Below are positions 8,264 to 16,581 of a DNA stretch of 64,000 nucleotides, piece after piece. A program made the position numbers and the translations under genes. The stretch spans positions 62,001-126,000 of the forward strand of contig CAZWCE010000012.1 in assembly GCA_964632505.1 (NCBI GenBank), read 5' to 3'. Below the pieces are notes generated by a model. It saw only the letters and a list, made by a program, of their open reading frames with translations. It searched no databases and was not told the DNA's origin. Position 1 is the stretch's first letter. The number at the start of each line of letters is the position of its first letter. This DNA is from CAZWCE01 sp964632505. GTDB lineage: Bacteria > Planctomycetota > Planctomycetia > Pirellulales > Thermoguttaceae.

Positions 8264-9105
8264 CGATGCTCCATTTCTCGAGACTGATTCGCTTCGTATA
8301 ATTTCGCGTATTTGCAGTACGAGCCCATGGCGGTGGTCAGGGAGATGACGAGGCCGTCGTGTCCCGAACGGAATCCACCGCGAAGGAGATAACACCTCAG
8401 AAACGCCGCCAAACCGTGCGCGATTGCCGACCAGAAGGACGCTCTTTTCCTTCCCGCATGTTGCCGAACGTAGAGATCGGAATAGGCCTGCATTTTGGCG
8501 ATCGCCTCTGAGAGCGAGTCGATGCTGTAATGGTCGAGGTGTCCTGCAATCGAAACCACTTGCGTTTCCGGAGGGATTTCGAGCGATTCATGAATGGTGT
8601 GCTCCCCAAAGGAGGTCACCTGGCGATGGTAAAGCCGTTTACGCAAACAAGGCGACCAACCACATGTCTTCAGCCAACGCCCTCGGTAATGATTGCGTAT
8701 CGAAATCCGGTAAATCGACTTTTGATCGAGCGGAGCTTCCATGAGCGTTTCGATCAACTCCGGGGAGGCGATCTCGTCGCTGTCGATCACAAGGATCCAG
8801 TCGTTTCGAGCCAGTTCGGCCGCCTGGTTCCGAAGCGCGCCGAATCCTTCCAGCGGCAGGGCCGCGACGCGAACATTTTCGAATTTCCGGGCGATGGCGA
8901 GTGTGTCGTCCTCGGAACCGGTGTCGATGACCAGCACTTCGTCAAGAACGGAGAGGGGCTCGAGACACTGTCGAATGTAGCGTTGGCTGTTCTTGACGAG
9001 CACGATCGCGCTGATGCGATTCTTGCAAGAGGTTCGGGAGCGATTTCCTGCTTGCGAAAGTCCGCTCAAGCGGGAAGGAGTGGAAGCGACCGAGGATGAA
9101 GACAT
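8248..9105 (-). CDS. WaaE/KdtX-like family 2 glycosyltransferase
   Basis: 285 aa. It shows the WaaE/KdtX pattern: ISAIVLVKNSQRYIRQCLEP, DEVLVIDTGSEDDT, then WILVIDSDE as the DxD-type site, and GEHTIHESLEI followed by LDHYSIDSLSEAIAK in the second half. WaaE-type enzymes add glucose to the first heptose of the LPS inner core. I place the start at ATG 9105, one base after the stop of the heptosyltransferase gene; an ATG at 9150 in frame would overlap that gene by about 45 nt and remains possible. Located between waaF-like and a second GT2 gene, supporting a core-LPS role. Confidence 0.83.
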   Translation of the reverse strand: MSSSSVASTPSRLSGLSQAGNRSRTSCKNRISAIVLVKNSQRYIRQCLEPLSVLDEVLVIDTGSEDDTLAIARKFENVRVAALPLEGFGALRNQAAELARNDWILVIDSDEIASPELIETLMEAPLDQKSIYRISIRNHYRGRWLKTCGWSPCLRKRLYHRQVTSFGEHTIHESLEIPPETQVVSIAGHLDHYSIDSLSEAIAKMQAYSDLYVRQHAGRKRASFWSAIAHGLAAFLRCYLLRGGFRSGHDGLVISLTTAMGSYCKYAKLYEANQSREMEHRCKSR

Positions 9106-9106
9106 G

Positions 9107-10162
9107 TCAAGCTGCTCTTTTGGGTTCGAGTGTTTTGAGCTTCCGGGCAACGGTTTCCAGGACCGTCTCGGGGGTCAAATCGCGCATGCAACGGTGGTGA
9201 CCCTCGGGGCAGTTGCGCTGGTGGCACCCGATGCAGTCCAAATCGAGAATCAACGCTTCCGCGTTCGAATGTGGATTGGCGCCGACCGAGGGTAAGAACG
9301 GCCCGTAAAGCCAAATGATGGGGACATCCATGGCGGAGGCGAGGTGCCCCGGCCCGCTGTCGGTCGAAACGATCAACGCGCCTCGTTTCATGATCGCCTT
9401 GGTGGTGCCGAAGTCGAGAGGATGGTCGGCCATCGAAAAGACACGCTCGTGATTCGCCGTTCGGGCGATGTTTTTGGCCGAAGCTCTTTCGGCCGGTCCG
9501 CAGAGAATCAGGACATCGTGTCGGAGCTTCTCGGCGATCATTCGAGCGAGTCGTGAACTGTGTTCGATCGGCCAGACTTTCGAGGCTCCGAACGCCCCGG
9601 AGGTGTTGATCAGGACCGGCCGGGAGGTGTCGGGAATCCCCAGCTTCCGGAAGACCTGGGCGGCGGCGCGCTGGTCGGACTCGGTCGCGGTCAATTCCAG
9701 CTTTTGAGATGTTTTGCGGCAACCGGCGGCCTTGGCCAGGGCCAGATAATAATCGACCATCGGCGTGTCGTGCCGGTTCTCCTTTTCAGGAGGGGTGAGG
9801 CGATGGGTCAGTAAGAAACCACGCCCGTTTCGTTGGTATCCGATGCGCAGGGGTATTTTCGCCAGCCGCGAAATCAGCGCCGGTCGCGGCGAATTCGGCA
9901 TGAGGATCGCCGTATCGAAGTTCTCCCGGCGAAGTTGGCGCGTCAAATCCCAATGGGCATGCCACGGGCGGTCCCCCTTCGGTTCGAACGGGATGACGTC
10001 GTCGAGCCAGCCGGTTCCGTCGAGTAGGTCCCGCAGAAACGGACGCATCACGCCGACCAGATAGGCGCCGGTTCCGTACTGTTTCCGCAATGCCCGATAC
10101 ACCGGGGTCCCCATGACGAAATCGCCGAGCCAGTTGGGGTGAAAGATTACGATTCTTCGCAT
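9107..10162 (-). CDS. waaF: ADP-heptose:LPS heptosyltransferase, WaaF-like (GT9)
   Basis: 351 aa from ATG 10162, with AGAAGG just upstream; the open frame continues 88 codons upstream but those residues are unrelated to GT9 proteins. It begins with IVIFHPNWLGDFVMGTPVYR, the GT9 signature with catalytic Asp in LGD. The ADP-heptose pocket reads STDSGPGHLASAMDVPIIWLYGP. A Cys/His-rich segment near the C-terminus (CIGCHQRNCPEGHHRC) is found in WaaF-like enzymes too. It would add the second heptose to the LPS inner core. It heads the minus-strand operon with two GT2 genes. WaaF rather than WaaC is my reading from these motifs. Confidence 0.85.
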   Translation of the reverse strand: MRRIVIFHPNWLGDFVMGTPVYRALRKQYGTGAYLVGVMRPFLRDLLDGTGWLDDVIPFEPKGDRPWHAHWDLTRQLRRENFDTAILMPNSPRPALISRLAKIPLRIGYQRNGRGFLLTHRLTPPEKENRHDTPMVDYYLALAKAAGCRKTSQKLELTATESDQRAAAQVFRKLGIPDTSRPVLINTSGAFGASKVWPIEHSSRLARMIAEKLRHDVLILCGPAERASAKNIARTANHERVFSMADHPLDFGTTKAIMKRGALIVSTDSGPGHLASAMDVPIIWLYGPFLPSVGANPHSNAEALILDLDCIGCHQRNCPEGHHRCMRDLTPETVLETVARKLKTLEPKRAA

Positions 10163-10443
10163 AAAACCTTCTTTCTCAATCGGCAGCGCGGCTCCGCGGA
10201 GCGTCGAGGCAACGCGGAAAAAGCGGCACCGAGACCAATTTCCTGGAAGAGGGAGGTTCTGCTCGGTTGGAAAACCTCCGAAATGGTGATAAAATATCGA
10301 AAATCGGACGGCGGACCAAGGCCAATTTCCCGATTGGGGGATTCTTTTTGAAAGATGATTCCCAAGAGACTTCTCCGCGAGCAGGCTTTCTTTTCGTCGG
10401 TTTTCGGGAGATGTCATAAGAATCAAGATAGAGCGTTCAAGAC

Positions 10444-13221
10444 GTGCACCTGAAATACATCATCTCGATCAATCTGGCATTCATCGTTTGCCTTTCTGCG
10501 CTGATGCTCGGCATGGGGCAGCAGTCGTGGCTCATTCCTTTCTTGACGCTCTTGGCGGCGATCGGCGGCATTTGGTTGAGCGACATCCGAGGCACCATCC
10601 GCTTGGGAGGGCGTGTCAGCAACGTAATTGTCGTCCTTTTGGTTTTGATCTTTTTCGGAGACGCCGTCAACAATCGGGGGGACATGCTGGCCGTTTCGAT
10701 TGCCCGCATCCTCATGCTGGTTCAAATCGTTTTGCTCTTCCGGGAAAAAAACCTCCGAACTCGCTGGCATATTCTGCTCATCTCTTTTTTGGAAGTGATC
10801 GTCGCTTCGGTGTTCGAGCAGCATATCTTTTTCGGCATTCTGCTTCTGGTCTATGTCTTCGCCGGGCTTTGCGCAGTCGCGTTGATCTTTCTGTATCAGG
10901 AGCGGATCTACTTCCGAAACCATGTATTCGTGCGTCCTTTTTTTCAGATCCAGCGTTCGGAGCTTTCCCAGAAGCAGGATTTTCGCCGGCTTCTGAAAAT
11001 CAGTTTGGCGACGTTGGTCGTCGGTCCGCTTTCGCTGATTTTGCACTATCACGACCCGGAGCATGAGGAAATCAAGGCCGAAGAGGAGGACGACGAGCAT
11101 CGCATGGCCCAGGAGGAGGCCGACCGTCTCGCCGATGAGGATCTCGAGGTTTTGCAGATGCCGCCGGAAGCATTGGGCATGCAAGGGCTCGAAAATCAGG
11201 GTATCGCTTCTGCAGAGCAAGACACATGGAGGGGGCAACGCCGTCGTTCATCGCATCGATGGCCCCTGTTCGATGCTTCGCCCGTCTTTAGCGGCGGGGC
11301 GGTGCGTCTCTCCGGAATGGCGGGGGTGCGCTGGGAGCTCTTCTTGAGGCTCCTCTGGGCCACGATGGTTTCTCTCTTGTTCGCGGCGTTGATTTTCGTG
11401 CTCTTCCCGAGGTTCCGGCGACTCGAACTGACCGGACTGCTCATCGGCAATCAGTGGTCGGAACAGAGCACCGAACCGATTCGCTCGGTCGGTTTCACCG
11501 ACGAAGTCCGTCTCGGGTCGTTGGGCGAGGTTCTCGAGAATCGTAAAAAGGTCATGTCGGTCCGGTACGATGTGGCCGGCGGCGAGCAGGCCTATCAAGC
11601 GGTGCAAGGGAACTTCTTCTATCTGCGCGGCATCACCTTGAATGAGTACGAAGATGGGAATTGGAAACGCGGCAGGCCGGCGTTCGATCGGCCGGGTTCG
11701 CAATTGTCCTATCGGGGTCCCCCTTCCGGCAGCGGTCTCATTCCCGGTGCTCTGGTTCGCTCCGATTCCGATGATTACGGGGACCTGCGTCATCAGCCGG
11801 GTGTGGACGTCGTCGATCAGCGATTTCGCATCGAGCCGATGAATACGACGATTCTCTTCTCCGTCTGGCCTTTTTTCCGTGAGTTCGGCCAAGAAGAGAA
11901 AATTCGCGTTTATCCCGATCATTTTCGACGCCCCCGCAACACGCAGAATAATCCCATGGATTATTCGTTGCTGACCACCGGCTTTCGCGACGGGAAACAG
12001 ATTGAGCTGGTTCCCTGCATCGAGCCGGTCGCGCTCGATCCCCTGCTGCAGATTCCCAAGCAATCGCTTCCCGCGCTCGTGGAAACGGCCCGGAATTGGG
12101 AAGAAGAGGCCGATCTGGAATCGACTCAGGTGGTTGCCCGGGCGCGTCTTCTGGAAGAGCGACTGAAAGATCCCGATCGGTTTTCTTATAGTCTTGGCGG
12201 TCAGATGCGGGATCTGGATCTCGATCCTCTGGAAGATTTTATCGCGAAGAATCCCCAGGGGCATTGCGAATTTTTTGCCGGGGCATTGGCGATGATGCTC
12301 CGGAGCCGAGGCATTCCTTCGCGCGTGGTGGTGGGATACAAGTCGGAGGCCTACAACCCGATGGGAAGCGAATACATCGTGCGGCAGTGCGATGCGCATA
12401 CCTGGGTCGAAGCGTACATCGCACCGGAGTCGCTTCCCGAGAGCGTCCGCGCGGAACCGTACTCCCGGTGGTGGGAGGGCGGCGGATGGCTCCTGCTCGA
12501 CGCCACCCCGGCAGCCGACTACAACCTTATCGACGCCTTCACCGGGGAGTTCACCGACTGGAAAGACCAGATCATCGCCATCTGGGAGACCTACGTGCTC
12601 CACATGGACCCGGGACGTCAGGATCGCTCCATTTACGGTCCGTTGAAGGAGCTTTTCAGCTCGATGAAGACACGTATGTTCGATCTGAAGTGGTGGCGCG
12701 ACGTCGGCCGGATGGTCTGGAACACCTTCCGCTCCGGTTGGACGCAGTTGCGAACCGGTTCCTGGTTCCACGCCGAAGCGTTCATTTTGACGATCACCGT
12801 GGGGGGGTTGGGAATCCTGCTCTATTTCTTCGTGTTTCGGGGCTATCGTCTCTTGCGGAGACTGATGCCGACCACCAGCAGGGAAGAACGTCGGAAAAGG
12901 GCGTCGATCGAATTCTATCTTCGCATGGAGGCGCTGCTGGCCAAGGCGAAGATCGACCGACCGGCACACCAAACGCAGCGCGAATTCGCCACAGCCTCGA
13001 TCATGCGACTGCTTTATCCGCCTTTGGAAGAGCGAAAGCGCTCGTCCGAGGTGCGGCATGACCGCGAGGATGCGAAAGAACCCCTCTTGCTCGCGACGAG
13101 ACTGATTGTCGAGGCGTTTTACAGGGTCCGGTTCGGAGATCGCTCGCTGGAAGCGGACGAGATCGACCACATCGAGAAAGCACTGAATCGTATCGAGCAG
13201 GCAGTCGAAGGGACGGCGTGA
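10444..13221 (+). CDS. TgpA-like transmembrane transglutaminase-fold protein
   Basis: 925 aa from GTG 10444. Five or six helices in residues 1-200 (DUF3488 type), another helix around 305-325 (LRLLWATMVSLLFAALIFVL), then a periplasmic region with a transglutaminase core. The catalytic triad is visible: Cys in GHCEFFAGALAMML, His in CDAHTWVEAY and Asp in WLLLDATPA. A further helix around 780-800 and a DUF4129-like tail (QREFATASI) complete the TgpA order. An acidic stretch rich in Glu/Asp lies near 205-245. TgpA homologues are often next to MoxR and DUF58 genes; none is adjacent here. Activity could be protease or amidase rather than crosslinking. Confidence 0.85.
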   Translation: MHLKYIISINLAFIVCLSALMLGMGQQSWLIPFLTLLAAIGGIWLSDIRGTIRLGGRVSNVIVVLLVLIFFGDAVNNRGDMLAVSIARILMLVQIVLLFREKNLRTRWHILLISFLEVIVASVFEQHIFFGILLLVYVFAGLCAVALIFLYQERIYFRNHVFVRPFFQIQRSELSQKQDFRRLLKISLATLVVGPLSLILHYHDPEHEEIKAEEEDDEHRMAQEEADRLADEDLEVLQMPPEALGMQGLENQGIASAEQDTWRGQRRRSSHRWPLFDASPVFSGGAVRLSGMAGVRWELFLRLLWATMVSLLFAALIFVLFPRFRRLELTGLLIGNQWSEQSTEPIRSVGFTDEVRLGSLGEVLENRKKVMSVRYDVAGGEQAYQAVQGNFFYLRGITLNEYEDGNWKRGRPAFDRPGSQLSYRGPPSGSGLIPGALVRSDSDDYGDLRHQPGVDVVDQRFRIEPMNTTILFSVWPFFREFGQEEKIRVYPDHFRRPRNTQNNPMDYSLLTTGFRDGKQIELVPCIEPVALDPLLQIPKQSLPALVETARNWEEEADLESTQVVARARLLEERLKDPDRFSYSLGGQMRDLDLDPLEDFIAKNPQGHCEFFAGALAMMLRSRGIPSRVVVGYKSEAYNPMGSEYIVRQCDAHTWVEAYIAPESLPESVRAEPYSRWWEGGGWLLLDATPAADYNLIDAFTGEFTDWKDQIIAIWETYVLHMDPGRQDRSIYGPLKELFSSMKTRMFDLKWWRDVGRMVWNTFRSGWTQLRTGSWFHAEAFILTITVGGLGILLYFFVFRGYRLLRRLMPTTSREERRKRASIEFYLRMEALLAKAKIDRPAHQTQREFATASIMRLLYPPLEERKRSSEVRHDREDAKEPLLLATRLIVEAFYRVRFGDRSLEADEIDHIEKALNRIEQAVEGTA

Positions 13222-13243
13222 TTCCCGGTTCTGAGTGATTTGC

Positions 13244-14308
13244 TTACGAGGGCTTCTTCCCCAGTCGGTGGACCGCTTCGACCAATGCGACGGCGTTCTC
13301 GACCGGCGTTTGCTTCATGACGCCGTGTCCGAGATTGAAGATGTGTCCCGGTCTTCCCGAGGTTTTTTCGAGAATGATCGCGACTTCGCGTTCGATGGTC
13401 TCGGGATTGGTCAGCAACACCGCCGGATCGAGGTTTCCCTGAACCGCTCGGTCGTGGCCGACGGTCTCCCAGGCCTCATCGAGAGGGATCCTCCAGTCGA
13501 CGCCGATCACATCACCCCCAGCGTCCCGAAAAAGCGGCAAAAGTTGGGGATTCCCCGTGCCGAAATGAATCACCGGTACCCCGGGAGTGATCGAGTCGAT
13601 CAGCATCTTCGAAAAGGGGAGCACGAATCGGCGGTAATCGTCGACCGAGAGGCAGCCGACCCAACTGTCGAAAACCTGGACGATTTGAGCTCCCGCGTCG
13701 ATCTGGGCGTTCAAATAGCGGGCCGCGGTTCGGGCGATTTTTTCCAGAAGCTGCTTCCATGCGTCCGGTTGGGTGTACATGAATGTCTTCGTGTGGAGAA
13801 AATTCTTGCTCCCACCGCCTTCGATGGCGTAGCCCGCCAGAGTGAAGGGACATCCGGAAAAACCGATCACCGGAATCGCCTCGTCGATGCCTTCCCGCGT
13901 GAGACGGACCGTCTCGAAAACGAAGTCGAGTTCTCCGACATCGTCGAGCTGTCGAAGCCGGGCGACGTCGTCCGGCGAGCGGATCGGGTTGTGCAGCACC
14001 GGGCCTTCGCCCTGCTGATATTCCAGATCGAGCCCCATCGGGATCAGCATGGGCAAGAGGTCGGAGAAGATGATCGCCGCGTCGACATTCAACTTCTCCA
14101 CCGCCGTGATCATGACCTCGGCCGAGAGCCGGGCATTGCGGCAAAGGTCCAGGAAGGTCGTCCGGGCGCGGACCTCGCGATATTCCGACATGTAACGGCC
14201 GGCCTGACGCATCAGCCAGACGGGGACTCGGTCGGTCGGTAAACCACGAGCGGCACGGTACATGGGACTGTCTTTCCAGTCGGGCTTTTTTTCGTGAGTC
14301 TCGGTCAT
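13244..14308 (-). CDS. hemE: Uroporphyrinogen decarboxylase
   Basis: 354 aa, normal length. The N-terminal signature VPVWLMRQAGRYMSEYRE carries the substrate-binding Arg residues, and the second signature GFSGCPFTLAGYAIEG is intact. Converts uroporphyrinogen III to coproporphyrinogen III in haem synthesis, cytoplasmic. It follows the MATE exporter gene by 48 nt on the same strand and has GAAGGG ahead of ATG 14308, so the two may be cotranscribed. It converges on the transglutaminase gene with a 22-nt gap. Confidence 0.96.
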   Translation of the reverse strand: MTETHEKKPDWKDSPMYRAARGLPTDRVPVWLMRQAGRYMSEYREVRARTTFLDLCRNARLSAEVMITAVEKLNVDAAIIFSDLLPMLIPMGLDLEYQQGEGPVLHNPIRSPDDVARLRQLDDVGELDFVFETVRLTREGIDEAIPVIGFSGCPFTLAGYAIEGGGSKNFLHTKTFMYTQPDAWKQLLEKIARTAARYLNAQIDAGAQIVQVFDSWVGCLSVDDYRRFVLPFSKMLIDSITPGVPVIHFGTGNPQLLPLFRDAGGDVIGVDWRIPLDEAWETVGHDRAVQGNLDPAVLLTNPETIEREVAIILEKTSGRPGHIFNLGHGVMKQTPVENAVALVEAVHRLGKKPS

Positions 14309-14356
14309 CCCTTCAATGCCTTTCTTGGAGATTCATGACGGCGTTTGCGGCGGGGT

Positions 14357-15817
14357 TCAGGCGGTGGTCGGCGATCCTGCCGATGGGCCGTCTTCGGGGA
14401 TCGGCGATTCATCTTCTTCGAGGAAAGGAACGACCGGTGATTCGATGACGCGCATCGTTCGCCATTTGCCGCGACGGAACCGCCGGAAGTAAATGACGCC
14501 ACAGAGAAAGATCCAGACCGACAGCACCGACCAACACCAGTATAATCCGAGGCCGAAAAATGCGATACCCACCCAACACCCCAGCAGGAGCAGCGGGGCC
14601 ATGAGTATGGAGACCAGAAGGACGAATCGGGTGTCGCCGGCCCCTTTGATGGCGTTGACGAAGATGACCATCTGTGCATCGAAGAATGTATATGCCGCCA
14701 CGAACCGCATCAGGACGATGGCGGGCTGCCGGATCGCGGCGAATTGTTCCGGATCGCTGAACCAGGCATAGCCCATCAAGAGAACGTCGGGGATGGTGAC
14801 GAACAAGACGGCCAGAACCCCCATGTAGATCGTTCCCAGAATGAAGGCCGAGTAGGTGCCGCGTTCGGCCAAATCGGGTCGATCGTCGCCGAGCTGTCTT
14901 CCCACGATCGTCATCACGGCGATTCCGATTCCCAGAAGCGGCATGAATCCCAGGGTGTTCATGTTGAACGCGATCGTGGTGGCGGCCATGGCGTTATCGC
15001 TGAGGGATCCGATCACCATGATGAACAGGGAGAATGCGGCGATTTCGGCGAAGATCTGAAATCCGTTGGGCCCCCCGAATCGGAGCATTCGGAAGAACAG
15101 GTCCCGGTCGAAACGCATTCCGCGAGCGAGTTGGTAATCGACCCCCGGCTCCTGGTCGAGGAACATCAGGCCCAGAAGGAACGCGACGCGAAACCAATGC
15201 GCCGCCGTCGTGGCGGCCCCCGCTCCGGCGATTCCCCAGGCCGGCAGGCCGAAAGCGCCGAAGATCAATGCGTAATCGAGCACGATGTTCAGGAGGACCG
15301 TGACGACGTTGACCATCATCACGACGTGGTTCTTGCCACGCCCCACGAAGAAGGCGGAGAGCGATTCACTCGCGATGGCCGCACCGCTGCCGTACATGAG
15401 AAATCGAAAGTAGATGCTTTCATTTTCAACCAGAGTGGGCGTATGGCCGAAGAGTGTGAATATCTGTTCTCCCCAGGGAGTGATGAGCCAATACACGGGC
15501 ATCAAGACCAGTCCGAGTCCCGCTCCCTGCCACACGGCCGGTCCGATGCGGTGATGCATTCCGGCCCCGTAATACTGCGAGACGAATGTATAGGTGTACA
15601 TGGCGACTCCCAGTGGAAGACAGATCAGCATGAAGTAGAAAACGCCGGCCGGCATCGAGGCGGCCATCGCCTCCTTGGCATGCCACATGAGGAACATGCG
15701 GTCGAAGAAGTACATCAGCGACCAGACCCCACATGAAATGATCAGAGGAAACGCGATTCCCATCACTTCACGACCGCCACTGGGGCGTGTCCACCAATTT
15801 CGAATGAGGGAAGTCAT
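14357..15817 (-). CDS. MATE family efflux transporter
   Basis: 486 aa with twelve hydrophobic segments in two six-helix halves. The first helix (IAFPLIISCGVWSLMYFFDR) and the VSQYYGAG and VGRQLGDDRP loop motifs at the ends of equivalent helices are characteristic of MATE antiporters. The last ~40 residues are Pro/Glu/Asp-rich and cytoplasmic. Likely exports cationic drugs or metabolites with Na+ or H+; the substrate cannot be read. ATG 15817 begins directly before the first membrane segment. First gene of a probable MATE-hemE unit. Confidence 0.88.
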   Translation of the reverse strand: MTSLIRNWWTRPSGGREVMGIAFPLIISCGVWSLMYFFDRMFLMWHAKEAMAASMPAGVFYFMLICLPLGVAMYTYTFVSQYYGAGMHHRIGPAVWQGAGLGLVLMPVYWLITPWGEQIFTLFGHTPTLVENESIYFRFLMYGSGAAIASESLSAFFVGRGKNHVVMMVNVVTVLLNIVLDYALIFGAFGLPAWGIAGAGAATTAAHWFRVAFLLGLMFLDQEPGVDYQLARGMRFDRDLFFRMLRFGGPNGFQIFAEIAAFSLFIMVIGSLSDNAMAATTIAFNMNTLGFMPLLGIGIAVMTIVGRQLGDDRPDLAERGTYSAFILGTIYMGVLAVLFVTIPDVLLMGYAWFSDPEQFAAIRQPAIVLMRFVAAYTFFDAQMVIFVNAIKGAGDTRFVLLVSILMAPLLLLGCWVGIAFFGLGLYWCWSVLSVWIFLCGVIYFRRFRRGKWRTMRVIESPVVPFLEEDESPIPEDGPSAGSPTTA

Positions 15818-16581
15818 CGGAGGATTCCTGGTGTCGGCAAAATAGTCTGGAGGGGGAAAGAGACGGGGAAAGTTCGGCGGAATACGCGTGGATCCGAAGA
15901 AGATGGTTTCCTAATGATCTCTGAACAAAGCTTGGGAGAGATTGGGAAAGCTTTAGGAAATTGCAAGAATCAGAAAGAGCGATGGAGAAATGGGGAACCT
16001 TCGACGGATCCGGTCCGATTCGAAATCAGCGAACCGAAAGGCTCCATCTCGGGCGGTGGAGGCGTTCGGCTCATGAATATAACCGAAAAATCCAAAAAGT
16101 ACACACCTTATGGGAGTTTTCCGCTTGCTTTTTCGGGCAAATCTGCCAATAATACTCTACTCATTCACCAACACGTTGGCCCCCGTCGAGTCTCTACGTT
16201 TTCGAACCATGTCCGACGATTTCCGTTCGACGGGGCTTTCTCTTATTTGCAGGCGAAGCGATGCGCCGTGGAGATTCATCTTCGGCCGGGAGTGCTTCGA
16301 CTCCGTCGCTCGCCGTGAGCTTTCTGCCCCCGAGTCGGAATCGCCTCCTCCGCTTTCCTTGATGAACCGTGTCGGAGGGTCGCGAACCCGATGAGAATGG
16401 GAGAGCGTTTTCCGCGTGGATGGTGCCCGTGGGGGAGACTTCAACGGTGCGAAGCCCCAGCGTTAGGCCGGGAGCGAAGCCCTGCGGTCCCAATACGCCA
16501 TCCAAGGTTCATTGTTTGCGTGAATATGAATCACCACCGACGACTCAAAGCTTCTGAATCATTTTTGGAGAATGCTTCAAC
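15818..16581. other. 764-nt intergenic region before the EF-G gene
   Basis: Divergent region between the MATE gene and the EF-G gene. Composition changes across it: 15,900-16,150 is A-rich, 16,200-16,500 resembles coding composition. Reading frames of 60-134 codons on both strands have no recognisable family and no ribosome site, so I call none. A TTGCTT at about 16129 with TAATAC about 19 nt later is a possible but weak plus-strand promoter. A degraded gene or an unrecognised structured RNA in 16,200-16,500 cannot be excluded. Confidence 0.4.

Noticed and set aside
15914..16318. 134-codon plus-strand frame before the EF-G gene
   Set aside because: No family features and no ribosome site; left as unassigned sequence.
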